Shown here one piece after another: positions 44,849 through 52,789 of a stretch of DNA of 64,000 nucleotides; position 1 is the stretch's first letter, and each line of letters opens with the position of its first letter. The notes under the pieces are model-generated. The model saw only the letters and a program-made list of their open reading frames with translations. It was not told where the DNA came from and made no database searches. The stretch lies in IMG/VR virus record IMGVR_UViG_3300008050_005857, positions 18,145 through 82,144 of that record, one strand, 5' to 3'. The DNA is from a virus. The position numbers were made by a program, and so were the translations under genes.

Positions 44849-45291
44849 TATGGCCCGTCAAAAGACATAATACTTTTGAGGATAATAGAGGATCGTTTAC
44901 TCCAATGACTGCAGATTTGGATGGAGTAAAATGGGATCAGTTTAATGTTGTAACAAATAATAACGCATGGGTTTTTAGGGGAATGCACTATCAAACTGAT
45001 CCTCCACAAACGAAATCTATTCATGTTATCAAAGGTGAAATTTTAGATTTTGTTTATGATCTTGAAACAAAAGAAATACAACACTTTCATTTGACACCGA
45101 ATGAATATTTGCACGTTCCAGATTGTAAGGCTCATGGATATTGTACAATAGTTCCAAATACTATAGTTGCATATTTTGTTAAAGGAGCTTATTCTCCCGA
45201 TTCAGAACATACAATACCATGGCATACACTTCCTGAGATAAAAGAACACCTTCCAATTAGCAGAATAACAACATCAGATAAGGATAGTTAA
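44833..45291 (+). CDS. RmlC-like sugar 3,5-epimerase (cupin)
   Basis: A 152-residue cupin of the dTDP-4-dehydrorhamnose 3,5-epimerase type. DNRGSFTPM near the start, RGMHYQTDPPQTKSIHVIKG with the catalytic-loop His, and VKGAYSPDSEHTIPWH at the end match RmlC, shortened by about 30 residues. AGGA lies six bases before ATG 44833. It would set sugar stereochemistry for the glycan pathway. 3-epimerase-only or sugar isomerase activity is also possible. Confidence 0.82.
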   Translation: MRTSMIWPVKRHNTFEDNRGSFTPMTADLDGVKWDQFNVVTNNNAWVFRGMHYQTDPPQTKSIHVIKGEILDFVYDLETKEIQHFHLTPNEYLHVPDCKAHGYCTIVPNTIVAYFVKGAYSPDSEHTIPWHTLPEIKEHLPISRITTSDKDS

Positions 45292-45292
45292 A

Positions 45293-46468
45293 ATGGTAAG
45301 TTTAATAGCACCTTCTTATAATAATTTAAGACATTTAAAAAATTTGGTTGAATCATATAATAAATGGGGCCCTGATGATTCGGAATTAATTATTGTTGAT
45401 GATTATAGTGACGACGGAACAGAAGAATGGGTTACGTCAATAGTAACGGACAAGATTAGATTTTATAGGAATAATGATAGGAGAGTTGGACATACAGTAT
45501 TATACGATTGGGGTATTGAAAAAGCAAAAGGCGATGTTGTAGGTATTCTTCACGCTGATATGATTTTAGGTAAAAATTGTATTGAGAATATGCTTAAGCA
45601 TTTACGCCCCGGAAGTGTAGTGTGCGCTACAAGAGTTGAACCACCATTACATCCTCCATCTCCTGAAAAAATAATTAAACCTTTTGGAATAGATTTTGAT
45701 ACTTTAGATATACCAATGTTTGATAAGTTTGTAGATCATGCATTAGTTGAATATAAAGATTTAGTTTCTCAGGGAATGTTTGCTCCATGGATATTATACA
45801 AAAAAGATTGGGATGAAGTTGGAGGTCATGATCACGTCCTTGCGCCTTTTCCGTTTGAAGATTCCGATATATTTCAAAGATGGCTTATCCATCAATTTCA
45901 ATTGCTTCAAAGTAAAGATGCCATTGTTTATCATCTTACGTGTAGAGGCCATAAATGGAACAAAAAACTTAATGTTGAAGATGACGGATTTGAAGTATTT
46001 CAAAGAAACGCTAGTAGAAATTTTACTCGAAAATGGGGAACATGGATTGAAAATGATGAACACTATCATCCTATAGTACATAATAAATATGACATTGGAT
46101 TTGTAATAAAAAACTGTACAAAGGCAATCCTTACAGGGCTAGAGATATGGGCTTCTGATATCTATGTGGATTGTACTAGCGATGACATACAATCATATGT
46201 CAAAGAAGAACAACAGACTACAATGTACGATTTAGAATCGAGAGTTCATTCTATAGACGTGGAAAAGTTAAATGATGTTATTATACATTTTGACGCGGAT
46301 AAGCTGACTAATGAAAACATTTTATACCCAAACATGTTTAACAAAATACTTGACGATTCAGGTACAATTGGATCCTTCAAACTTGATATTTTCGATATTA
46401 AGATCAAAGAATTAAATCCATTAGTAGAAGATCAATTGCACGTATTTAAAAAGAATGTCGATATTTAA
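45293..46468 (+). CDS. GT2 glycosyltransferase with extra C-terminal domain
   Basis: A 391-residue protein. Residues 1-260 are a GT2 domain: LIAPSYNNLRHLKNLVESY, LIIVDDYSDDGTEEW, GILHADMI and PFEDSDIFQRW. About 130 further residues (after K-W-G-T-W) form a second, acidic domain that is not recognised. It starts one base after the epimerase stop and ends the glycan cluster, with 24 bases before the nuclease gene. Confidence 0.82.
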   Translation: MVSLIAPSYNNLRHLKNLVESYNKWGPDDSELIIVDDYSDDGTEEWVTSIVTDKIRFYRNNDRRVGHTVLYDWGIEKAKGDVVGILHADMILGKNCIENMLKHLRPGSVVCATRVEPPLHPPSPEKIIKPFGIDFDTLDIPMFDKFVDHALVEYKDLVSQGMFAPWILYKKDWDEVGGHDHVLAPFPFEDSDIFQRWLIHQFQLLQSKDAIVYHLTCRGHKWNKKLNVEDDGFEVFQRNASRNFTRKWGTWIENDEHYHPIVHNKYDIGFVIKNCTKAILTGLEIWASDIYVDCTSDDIQSYVKEEQQTTMYDLESRVHSIDVEKLNDVIIHFDADKLTNENILYPNMFNKILDDSGTIGSFKLDIFDIKIKELNPLVEDQLHVFKKNVDI

Positions 46469-46492
46469 TACTATACACATAGGAGAGTTGCA

Positions 46493-46984
46493 ATGGCTAA
46501 AAAACCAGCGCCGTTTGAATATAACGGTACATTGATAAAAGTTTTAGATGGAGATACAATTGATTGTTTCATTGATTTAGGTTTCGATTTAAAAATCAAG
46601 AAAAGAATTAGATACATGGGCATCGATACTTGGGAAAGTAGAACTCGTGATAAAGAAGAGAAAGTAAAAGGTCTTGCAGCTAAAGCTCGTAATAAAGAGT
46701 TATTAGAAGCTGGAGTTTTTAAAATTGTATCTTTTGGAACGGGTAAATTCGGAAGAGTTTTAGGTGAAATATTTGTTTCTCCTGATGCTGTAGGACATGA
46801 GATATCAGAAGGTGTTGATACCATTGCCGGCGGATTAGTAAGTATAAATGACATACTAATTGCAGAAGGTCATGCCTATGAATATCATGGCGGAAAGAAA
46901 AAAGATTTTGAAAAAGAAATTGCAAAAGAAAAAGCCGCTAAAAAAGAAGACTTAATCGATAAACCTGCAGAGGAATCTGCATAG
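46493..46984 (+). CDS. Staphylococcal-nuclease-like (SNase) protein
   Basis: A 163-residue thermonuclease-fold protein without a signal peptide. VLDGDTIDCFIDLGF opens the OB-fold, RYMGIDTWES carries catalytic Arg and Glu, and GKFGRVLGEIF supplies the second Arg, so the active site looks complete. The C-terminus is a Lys/Glu helix. AGGAGAG precedes the ATG. It could degrade host DNA or RNA, or act in DNA processing. Absence of a secretion signal suggests action in the cytoplasm. Confidence 0.88.
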   Translation: MAKKPAPFEYNGTLIKVLDGDTIDCFIDLGFDLKIKKRIRYMGIDTWESRTRDKEEKVKGLAAKARNKELLEAGVFKIVSFGTGKFGRVLGEIFVSPDAVGHEISEGVDTIAGGLVSINDILIAEGHAYEYHGGKKKDFEKEIAKEKAAKKEDLIDKPAEESA

Positions 46985-46996
46985 CAAAGGAAAGTG

Positions 46997-47134
46997 ATGA
47001 GAAGTATTTCTCAACGCGAGGAAGCTATCTTACGACAACAGTTATTTCTATTATATGGTAGGAATCCAGGAAAACCGTATATCTGGACACGAGTTATAAC
47101 GCGCTTCATGAAATGTTTAAACATTCGTAAATGA
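46997..47134 (+). CDS. Small basic 45-residue protein
   Basis: ATG 46997 follows AAAGGAAAG, 12 bases after the nuclease gene. The product is Arg-rich (R-S-I-S-Q-R-E-E-A-I-L-R-Q-Q) with a short aromatic core and ends R-K. No family is recognised. The gap of 185 bases otherwise empty of genes, together with the ribosome site, supports it. Its stop falls inside the degenerate promoter repeat. Confidence 0.5.
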   Translation: MRSISQREEAILRQQLFLLYGRNPGKPYIWTRVITRFMKCLNIRK

Positions 47135-47168
47135 CTTTGGGGTCTGAAAGATCTTTGTTAGGTTAGTG
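47126..47168 (+). promoter_or_regulatory. Degenerate copy of the early promoter repeat
   Basis: CGTAAATG then CTTTGGG at 47126-47141, and TTAGGTTAG at 47158-47166, keep the same 32-base register as the repeats at 54-62 kb. The -10-like ACCGTACAAT is absent and the next gene's ATG comes at once. It looks like a decayed or partly rebuilt copy. Confidence 0.5.
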
Positions 47169-47169
47169 T

Positions 47170-47418
47170 ATGCCGACTACATATTATATTATGCTACCAG
47201 AAGACGGACAAAATGAATTGCTTTATGAGTCAAATACTTTAGGCGATGAAAGCTTTGGAACATTTTACGCAAATAGTGGAATGAATTCATTATATGAAAT
47301 CGTAAACAACCATCCCGAGTTATTACCACATACACAAATCGTAGACCAAACCGGTGTAAAATTCACAATTACAGAATTCATGGATAAATTAAATGAATGG
47401 AAATTAAGGTTCAACTGA
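47170..47418 (+). CDS. Small phage protein, function unknown
   Basis: An 82-residue acidic protein (TYYIMLPEDGQNELLYES, later FTITEFMDKLNEWKL). No known domain is seen. It starts right after the TTAGGTTAG element of the degenerate promoter repeat and has no clear Shine-Dalgarno. The next gene follows 11 bases later with a good ribosome site. Confidence 0.6.
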   Translation: MPTTYYIMLPEDGQNELLYESNTLGDESFGTFYANSGMNSLYEIVNNHPELLPHTQIVDQTGVKFTITEFMDKLNEWKLRFN

Positions 47419-47429
47419 GGAGAAAGATT

Positions 47430-47597
47430 ATGAGCCAACATTGGACACACTACGTAGAAGAGTACGAAGAATTAGAACAAAAAGAGCATGTTGATGCGAT
47501 AAAACATAAAAAACCAAAACTTGGTCATAAAAAAGCCAAACAAATAAAGGAAACAAAAAAAAATGGGGTCAAATATCCTAAAAAACCTAAGCGTTAG
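47430..47597 (+). CDS. Lys-rich 55-residue protein
   Basis: ATG 47430 follows GAGGAGAAAG. The first half is acidic with aromatic residues (S-Q-H-W-T-H-Y-V-E-E-Y-E-E), and the second half is strongly basic (KKPKLGHKKAKQ and a P-K-K-P-K-R end). Such a tail would bind nucleic acid. No family is recognised. Its 3' end overlaps the lipoprotein gene by 35 bases. Confidence 0.6.
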   Translation: MSQHWTHYVEEYEELEQKEHVDAIKHKKPKLGHKKAKQIKETKKNGVKYPKKPKR

Positions 47598-48084
47598 TTT
47601 CTTATTTTTATTTACTATCGGGTGTGAAGATACTCGTATGGAAGATCCGGGAAATTTTGACGATTCCTACGGCACAGTATATGTTTCAGTTGACTCTATA
47701 CCTGAAATTGTAATAAATGAATCTTCATGGCAAACTCTAAAAACAATATGGGGAGAGTTGACATCTGATATTGATGTAACTTATACAAGAGTTGAATGGG
47801 ATTCTGATATGTTTTGGGTAATAAATGATACGACCGGATATTTTAAAGCTAATTGTAAAAAATGTACGGTTGGATTATGGTACGATAATGACGGTACAAC
47901 TCAGGCAATGGAATATGATTTTCATACTATGGCTCCTGTAACTAATCAAGTCTCGATTGTAAACGATGAAAGTAAATTTGGTAATGTTCTTGCGCCTGTA
48001 AAAGCAATGCGCGGTGATAAAATGTGGCTGTGGTGGTCTATAGCAGGCGTTTATACGGACTCAATGCAAATTGAATTAAATTAA
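47563..48084 (+). CDS. Lipoprotein-like exported protein
   Basis: A 173-residue protein with a short N-terminal Lys, a hydrophobic core (VSFLFLFTIGC) and a Cys at position 21 in a lipobox-like context, so it is probably lipid-anchored in the envelope. The mature part is rich in Asp, Thr and Trp and has a Cys pair (C-K-K-C). It looks like a beta-sandwich but no family is recognised. Phage lipoproteins often block superinfection; that is a guess here. Confidence 0.6.
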   Translation: MGSNILKNLSVSFLFLFTIGCEDTRMEDPGNFDDSYGTVYVSVDSIPEIVINESSWQTLKTIWGELTSDIDVTYTRVEWDSDMFWVINDTTGYFKANCKKCTVGLWYDNDGTTQAMEYDFHTMAPVTNQVSIVNDESKFGNVLAPVKAMRGDKMWLWWSIAGVYTDSMQIELN

Positions 48085-48097
48085 TGGGAGAAATATA

Positions 48098-48364
48098 GTG
48101 AAATGGATTTTAGTCAATCGACGAGATGAGATAGTAGATTCATGTGAAATTGCTAGCCAAGTTGGAGTATCTGGGGCTAGAACATATTTTAAAGGTATAA
48201 AACAAATGCAAGACGATAAAGCCTTTGATTCATTGTGGAAAGTAATGTCAAGGGCTGAGTATGATAGAATACTGGAGATGGGGTTAAGGAAGCCATCATC
48301 ACATGGACAAGTAGAATGGTGGAAAGAAGATAAAGAAATAATAGATGAGGAATTAGGTTCGTGA
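48098..48364 (+). CDS. 88-residue protein, function unknown
   Basis: A small soluble protein (WILVNRRDEIVDSCEIASQVG, then SRAEYDRILEMGLRKP). GGGAGAAATA precedes the ATG. It overlaps the oxygenase gene by four bases (GTGA), which suggests joint translation. The N-terminal half has the alternating pattern of a small DNA-binding or adaptor protein, but nothing firm can be said. Confidence 0.6.
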   Translation: MKWILVNRRDEIVDSCEIASQVGVSGARTYFKGIKQMQDDKAFDSLWKVMSRAEYDRILEMGLRKPSSHGQVEWWKEDKEIIDEELGS

Positions 48365-49137
48365 TCAATAATACATTTGAATGGTGGAAAGAAAATCATC
48401 AAAAATATATGTCAGAAGAGCCGTTTAAACATTGGGAAATAAACGGATTCTTTAAAGATGAAATATTAAGTCCTATTGCAACCGAACAACGCTTTCAGGA
48501 CGCGTGGGAAATGGCCCTGGAAACAGGTCAGGGTGTTGCGCACTTTCTCGGTGAATACGAAAGAAAAATGGGCTTTAATAATGTATTAGACCCAGAAATG
48601 TTAAGCATATTAAAGTATTTAAATAGTGAAGAGATGCTTGATTTTTTAAGACACATCACAGGCATTCCAGATCTCATTGGGGATGATACTTTTTCAGGTG
48701 GTGGCGGTCATCTTATTCCTGTTAATGGTAAATTAGGTGTACACATAGATTTTTCAATACATGATGACATAAAATTTAAAGGTTATTGGCGAAGAGCAAA
48801 TGTATTATTATATTTAAATAAAGAATGGAAACAAGAATGGAATGGACAATTAGAACTATGGGATAAACTCAGTAAAAAAGGAGGTAAATGTGTAAAAAAA
48901 ATAAATCCGGATTTTAACAAGATGATAATTTTTGGTACTTTACGGAATTCATGGCATGGACACCCTATCGCGTTAAAATGTCCTGAAGATAGGAACAGAA
49001 TATCACTGGCTACGTATTATTACTCAAAACAACCAAGCAATGACAAATCACATCACTCTACCTTGTTTGCTGAGAATGATCAACAAATAGAATGGTACGA
49101 AAACGAACTTGACCGTATACAAGGTGAAGAGGTATGA
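48361..49137 (+). CDS. 2-oxoglutarate/Fe(II)-dependent oxygenase
   Basis: A 258-residue oxygenase of the 2OG-Fe(II) superfamily, starting at GTG 48361 in a GTGA overlap. GVHIDFSIHDD provides the H-x-D iron ligands, SWHGHP the distal His, and NRISLATYYYS the Arg that binds 2-oxoglutarate. GHLIPVNGKLG and W-N-G-Q-L-E-L-W complete the double-stranded beta-helix. Substrates could be protein residues, sugars or bases in DNA. Given the ThyA-fold genes, base oxidation is worth considering, but the sequence looks more like a prolyl-hydroxylase-type enzyme. Confidence 0.85.
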   Translation: MINNTFEWWKENHQKYMSEEPFKHWEINGFFKDEILSPIATEQRFQDAWEMALETGQGVAHFLGEYERKMGFNNVLDPEMLSILKYLNSEEMLDFLRHITGIPDLIGDDTFSGGGGHLIPVNGKLGVHIDFSIHDDIKFKGYWRRANVLLYLNKEWKQEWNGQLELWDKLSKKGGKCVKKINPDFNKMIIFGTLRNSWHGHPIALKCPEDRNRISLATYYYSKQPSNDKSHHSTLFAENDQQIEWYENELDRIQGEEV

Positions 49138-49155
49138 TTTATATGGAGATAACAT

Positions 49156-49890
49156 ATGAACCGCAAGTACAAGTCAACAATAGGAGCTATCCCTAAGATA
49201 GTTAACAATTTTGAACCCAAAACAGAAAATCAACAATTGTTTCATTCGAAACTCGGATACGAGGAGAATCAACTCGTATTGTGTCACGGAATTGCCGGTA
49301 CCGGAAAAACATATGTCTCAATTTATAAAGCATTGCAAGACGTTTTAAGACGCGGTACCGTTTACGATAAATTAATTATAATAAATCCTACTGTTGATGT
49401 TGGCAATGAAGATAAATTAGGCTTTTTACCCGGAGAGCTTGACAAAAAGATCCAGCAATATAACGAATCAACATTTACCATCCTTGATAAAATCGTAGGT
49501 AAAGATAAAGCTCTAAAATTAGTAGAAAGAAATAAAGTACAAATTGGTGTACTTAATTTTCTTAGAGGCGTTAACCTTGAAAACTGTTACGTAATACTCG
49601 ATGAAGCACAAAATGTTTCGCCAATGCAAATCAAAACACTTGTTACCAGAATTTCAGAAAATTGCAAAATGATAATTCAAGGAGACATGTCACAGTGTGA
49701 TAAATACAAGAATAATGGGGAACCTGCGTTTGAAAAGAGCGGATTTTGGGACATGTGGTTTCGTACAAACGGTGTAAAAGGTGTAGATCACATGGCATTC
49801 AATCGCGAAGATTGTATTAGGCACCCAATTGTCAAAAGAATACTGTTAACATATGAAGAATCTCAACCAATCAATTTAACATTATCGTAA
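49156..49890 (+). CDS. phoH: PhoH-like ATPase
   Basis: A 244-residue PhoH-family P-loop ATPase. CHGIAGTGKTYVS is Walker A, LGFLPGELDKKIQQY is a PhoH-specific motif, YVILDEAQNVSP is Walker B, and MIIQGDMSQCD is the sensor segment. PhoH genes are very common in marine phages; the role is debated (RNA metabolism or phosphate stress). GGAG lies before the preceding short gap and the gene starts with ATG 49156. Confidence 0.93.
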   Translation: MNRKYKSTIGAIPKIVNNFEPKTENQQLFHSKLGYEENQLVLCHGIAGTGKTYVSIYKALQDVLRRGTVYDKLIIINPTVDVGNEDKLGFLPGELDKKIQQYNESTFTILDKIVGKDKALKLVERNKVQIGVLNFLRGVNLENCYVILDEAQNVSPMQIKTLVTRISENCKMIIQGDMSQCDKYKNNGEPAFEKSGFWDMWFRTNGVKGVDHMAFNREDCIRHPIVKRILLTYEESQPINLTLS

Positions 49891-49904
49891 CATGCAACAT
49901 ATTG

Positions 49905-49937
49905 GTACACATGTTCAAAAGTGTACATATATAATGT
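49905..49937 (+). promoter_or_regulatory. Inverted repeat with TATATAAT box
   Basis: GTACAC (49905-49910) and GTGTAC (49921-49926) form an inverted repeat with a 10-base spacer, followed directly by ATATATAATG. This looks like an operator next to a -10 element. A further short direct repeat, CATGCAACA, occurs at 49891 and near 49996. The rest of the 233-base gap holds a second promoter and no gene. Confidence 0.4.
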
Positions 49938-50043
49938 AACATTTTGATAATATGACCGTTCAGTAAATCCCATTAGAATAAACTCGGTAAAACACATGCA
50001 ACAATATCAGCATTTATAGTTTTACTGTTTAAATCCCTGATTT

Positions 50044-50072
50044 TTGGCATACTTTTTTCACTATAATATATA
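50044..50072 (+). promoter_or_regulatory. Sigma70-like promoter of the pilin-like operon
   Basis: TTGGCA (50044-50049) and TATATA (50067-50072) are separated by 17 bases, a standard sigma70 layout. About 50 bases of leader with AAGGAGA follow before the first prepilin-like gene. This differs from the TATATATT and repeat-type promoters elsewhere and suggests use of host polymerase. Confidence 0.5.
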
Positions 50073-50123
50073 AGAAAGGCATTTGGCTGATCTTGAACTG
50101 AAAAAAGTAAAAGGAGAACTGAA

Positions 50124-50783
50124 ATGTTCGAAACAATAAAAAAACTCGTAAAATCTTTTATGAGAAACATTAAAAGTACTAAAGGTAATTCACTTGCTGA
50201 ATTTGCTGTTACCACCGCTATGATGGCAACTCTCGCGACAACTGCTGCACCCAAATTTGGTAATATTGGCGCAGGAGCTAAAGAAAAGAAATCAATGGCA
50301 AATATTGATAAAATCTTAACAGTCGCTAACAACTATTACAATCAAACTGTATCTGAAGAAGGTAAGGGCAGATTTCCTGGCCAATCCAAATATGATGTTG
50401 CGGTAGGTGGTATTGAGCTAGGTGAAGGTGAAACAACAGATCAAGTATTAGAAGTATACATTGAAACGATATTAGAAAGCAAAGTTGGTTATACAGCCGG
50501 ACTGTCTGAATTCGTTTATACATTTTCACCGGCAGTTGACGATGATGATGCATTGCAAGGTGAATGGATGAACCTTGAAACAGATGTTGGTTTTTCTGAG
50601 ACAGGTGCAAACGATTTCAAAAAAGACTTTGGTAATAAGGGAATCAAATCACCTTTTCAGGACGGTTCATATTGCTACCTAGTAATACCCGGAAGCGGTA
50701 GCGGTACAGATGCACAAGCGCCGGCATGTGTCGTAATTGATACAGAAAACCCAGCAAAACTATTTAAAACATTAGTACCGTAA
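50124..50783 (+). CDS. Type IV prepilin-like protein
   Basis: A 219-residue protein with a class III-type prepilin leader. A basic N-terminus ends in Lys20-Gly21, followed by NSLAEFAVTTAMMATLATTA. Glu26 is at +5 of the predicted mature chain, as pilin assembly requires. The globular part is acidic, has two late Cys and a Gly/Ser-rich segment (GSGSGT), and resembles no pilin I know. AAGGAGA precedes the ATG. A host or phage prepilin peptidase would be needed. It begins a four-gene surface operon. Confidence 0.75.
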   Translation: MFETIKKLVKSFMRNIKSTKGNSLAEFAVTTAMMATLATTAAPKFGNIGAGAKEKKSMANIDKILTVANNYYNQTVSEEGKGRFPGQSKYDVAVGGIELGEGETTDQVLEVYIETILESKVGYTAGLSEFVYTFSPAVDDDDALQGEWMNLETDVGFSETGANDFKKDFGNKGIKSPFQDGSYCYLVIPGSGSGTDAQAPACVVIDTENPAKLFKTLVP

Positions 50784-50802
50784 ATTATAAGGAAAAAATA
50801 CA

Positions 50803-51249
50803 ATGAAGAATATATTAAAAAATACGAATAAAGGTTTCACTTTGATTGAACTGGTAATGGTTACAATCATATTAGGAATCTTAGCTGCAGTTGCAATACC
50901 GCGTTATACACAAACAGTTGATAATGCTGAAGCTGCAACCGAAAAAGCATTCGTTGATATGATATGGGCTGGATTAGAAGAAGAGGCTAGTCAAAGAAGG
51001 TTAGAATCAGGACTTGAATCTTGGCCGTATAATCCGCTATCAGTAATTGGTAGAACTCGGAACATTGTATTGACCATGTATGACGGTGTACCTGATGAAG
51101 ATGGTGAATGGCAGTTTAGTATAGATGCAGTTGGAGATCCAGCAGTATTCCATCATAGAAGAAATGATGAAATTTACTACTTTTCTTACGATTCAACCGC
51201 ATTTGAACTAGACGAAATACCTACTTTATATACACAAGACTCAGAGTAA
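50803..51249 (+). CDS. Type IV pilin/pseudopilin-like protein
   Basis: A 148-residue protein with a textbook prepilin start: N-K-Gly11, then FTLIELVMVTIILGILAAVA with Phe at +1 and Glu16 at +5, then I-P-R-Y. The remainder is small and acidic, like a GspG/GspH-type minor pseudopilin. It lies 19 bases after the first prepilin-like gene. Such a protein could join host type IV pili or type II secretion pseudopili, or block them. I do not know a described phage system with this pair. Confidence 0.85.
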   Translation: MKNILKNTNKGFTLIELVMVTIILGILAAVAIPRYTQTVDNAEAATEKAFVDMIWAGLEEEASQRRLESGLESWPYNPLSVIGRTRNIVLTMYDGVPDEDGEWQFSIDAVGDPAVFHHRRNDEIYYFSYDSTAFELDEIPTLYTQDSE

Positions 51250-51678
51250 GTGACGTTTAATCAGTTATTAGAATACGGACTCATCACGGCTATCGGAGTC
51301 GTGTTGAGTTTCGTGTTTTTAATAGGAGATGATCCTGGTTTTGTAGATCTAAAAATCGAGCCTACAATGGAAGAGTTTTATGAATACCCTTTACAGGTTT
51401 GGATGGGTAATGACGGTGATGGTGACGTAGTTTTAGTTCGTTATCTTGTAACTAGAGAAAAAACAAAACTTTATATGTATAATAGACATGGCAAAGTGGT
51501 TCACAAGCAACATATAGCATTAAGTCCGCATAAGGATGGTAGAGAACGAATCGAGATATATACTTGGAAATTATATCGAACCGAATGGACGGATAGAATC
51601 GGTCCTGGTCAGTATTTAATAATTGTTGGAACAACTCACGATAAAAACGGAGATTCAATTGAAATTACTATACCTTAG
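51250..51678 (+). CDS. Membrane-anchored protein with beta-rich outer domain
   Basis: A 142-residue protein starting at GTG 51250, directly after the pilin stop. One membrane segment lies near residues 8-26 (YGLITAIGVVLSFVFLI). The outer part is beta-rich (YEYPLQVWMGNDGDGDVVLV, later RIGPGQYLIIVGT), somewhat like FlgD-type Ig domains. It ends inside the next gene's signal sequence. Its placement suggests work with the pilin-like proteins at the cell surface. Confidence 0.6.
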   Translation: MTFNQLLEYGLITAIGVVLSFVFLIGDDPGFVDLKIEPTMEEFYEYPLQVWMGNDGDGDVVLVRYLVTREKTKLYMYNRHGKVVHKQHIALSPHKDGRERIEIYTWKLYRTEWTDRIGPGQYLIIVGTTHDKNGDSIEITIP

Positions 51679-52297
51679 TTTTTTACTAAGCGTCATATAT
51701 TCTCAAGATACATTGGTCACTATTCAATGGCCTCACATTAACCGTACATCTAATTTTAAGACGTCCGTATTCCAAGGAAAACCCTGCGATGATACAGAAT
51801 ATCGCGATGAAAACGGATCACCGGCGTGGAAGAATTATGGCGGATGGTTGAGTGAGTGTGATTCTATACGGACTGTCGAATTTGATAGAGAGTTCGCGCT
51901 GCGAGATAAACTTAGAAAAAAACAGCAAGCAAAAAAAGATAGTCTTGATAATGTAGAGTTTGCGAACTTAGACCTTGACGTAGAATTAGATTTGGATGCT
52001 ATGTGGGAAAATACAGTTTGGAATGAGATAACAGATATTGGTGAAGAATATGTTGGTGAGGTAGAACAGATAACAGCGGTTGCAGGTGTTCGTGGAGCAG
52101 AAGCAGAAGATGAAGCATTGCAACATTTATATTATAGAAGGTCAATGAAACAATTAGCGTTGATAGATTTACAAAAAGCATATGGAAAATTAACAATTAA
52201 AAAAGACAAATTAATCCGACTTAAACGGCCTACCAAAAAAATTGATGAATATTTATCTATGATAGATCGCAAAATAAAATCTAGAACTAGAAGCTAA
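51659..52297 (+). CDS. Secreted protein of unknown function
   Basis: A 212-residue protein best started at TTG 51659. GGAG lies six bases upstream and the start yields a clean signal peptide (KLLYLSFLLSVIYSQD) with cleavage near Ser-Gln. A longer in-frame ATG lacks this. The mature part is charged, with two early Cys and a coiled-coil-like C-terminal half (L-R-K-K-Q-Q-A-K-K ... K-L-T-I-K-K-D-K-L). It overlaps the upstream gene by 20 bases and closes the pilin-like operon. Confidence 0.65.
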   Translation: MKLLYLSFLLSVIYSQDTLVTIQWPHINRTSNFKTSVFQGKPCDDTEYRDENGSPAWKNYGGWLSECDSIRTVEFDREFALRDKLRKKQQAKKDSLDNVEFANLDLDVELDLDAMWENTVWNEITDIGEEYVGEVEQITAVAGVRGAEAEDEALQHLYYRRSMKQLALIDLQKAYGKLTIKKDKLIRLKRPTKKIDEYLSMIDRKIKSRTRS

Positions 52298-52334
52298 TAT
52301 TACCAAAATAAAATAAAACAAAAGAGAAACATAC

Positions 52335-52676
52335 ATGGAACAGATTCTACAAAAGGTTGTAGGAGAATATTCATGGTTACTTATATCAGGGATTGCATTA
52401 TTATTGTTTAATGCAACTATACAGGAAGCTGTTGAGGGGATTATGATATTCCTCGGCAATGATTATAACGAAGATGATGTTGTTGAAGTTGATGGCTCAC
52501 CAGGCCGCATAGTAAGAGTCGGTGTATGGAAAACTGTATTCTTTATTTATCACATAGTAAATGGAAAAATAGTAGGTGGTTCTAAATTAGTTGTTGTAAA
52601 TTCAAAATTAAAAGATTTAAAAATAGAAAAACCGTTACCGACATTAGATTTGTCTAAATATCAAGACAACGATTAA
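52335..52676 (+). CDS. Mini MscS-like membrane protein
   Basis: A 113-residue protein with one hydrophobic segment near residues 14-36 (WLLISGIALLLFNATI) followed by GIMIFLGNDYNEDDVVEVDG. S-P-G-R-I-V-R-V-G-V-W-K-T and V-V-V-N-S-K-L come next. That order matches the pore helix and beta domain of small mechanosensitive channels (MscS), without their first two helices and the C-terminal cage. It might form a channel or interfere with host MscS. Its 3' end overlaps the convergent minus-strand ORF by four bases. Confidence 0.65.
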   Translation: MEQILQKVVGEYSWLLISGIALLLFNATIQEAVEGIMIFLGNDYNEDDVVEVDGSPGRIVRVGVWKTVFFIYHIVNGKIVGGSKLVVVNSKLKDLKIEKPLPTLDLSKYQDND

Positions 52677-52774
52677 GTTTCATTCCACCAAATTTTTGCA
52701 AATATCACAAAAACAATTAGACCTACAATGGTTGGGGACCAATCATATAACCACTGTCCAATTAACGATAACAT
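52673..52774 (-). CDS. 33-residue single-pass membrane peptide
   Basis: On the minus strand AGGAGATAGAG precedes an ATG (complement of 52772-52774). The product has a W/Y-rich N-terminus, then a hydrophobic segment (TIVGLIVFVIFAKIWW) and a short polar end. It follows the 73-residue minus-strand gene, with two hairpins between them. Size and ribosome site suggest a small membrane peptide, possibly lysis-related or toxic, but no family is recognised. Confidence 0.6.
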   Translation of the reverse strand: MLSLIGQWLYDWSPTIVGLIVFVIFAKIWWNET

Positions 52775-52789
52775 CTCTATCTCCTAAAA

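Noticed and set aside
30749-52297. The idea that the window is a bacterial chromosome fragment, based on metabolic and pilin genes
   Set aside because: Tail genes on one side, T4-type replication genes in the middle and phage-style overlapping small genes on the other side surround them on the same strand.
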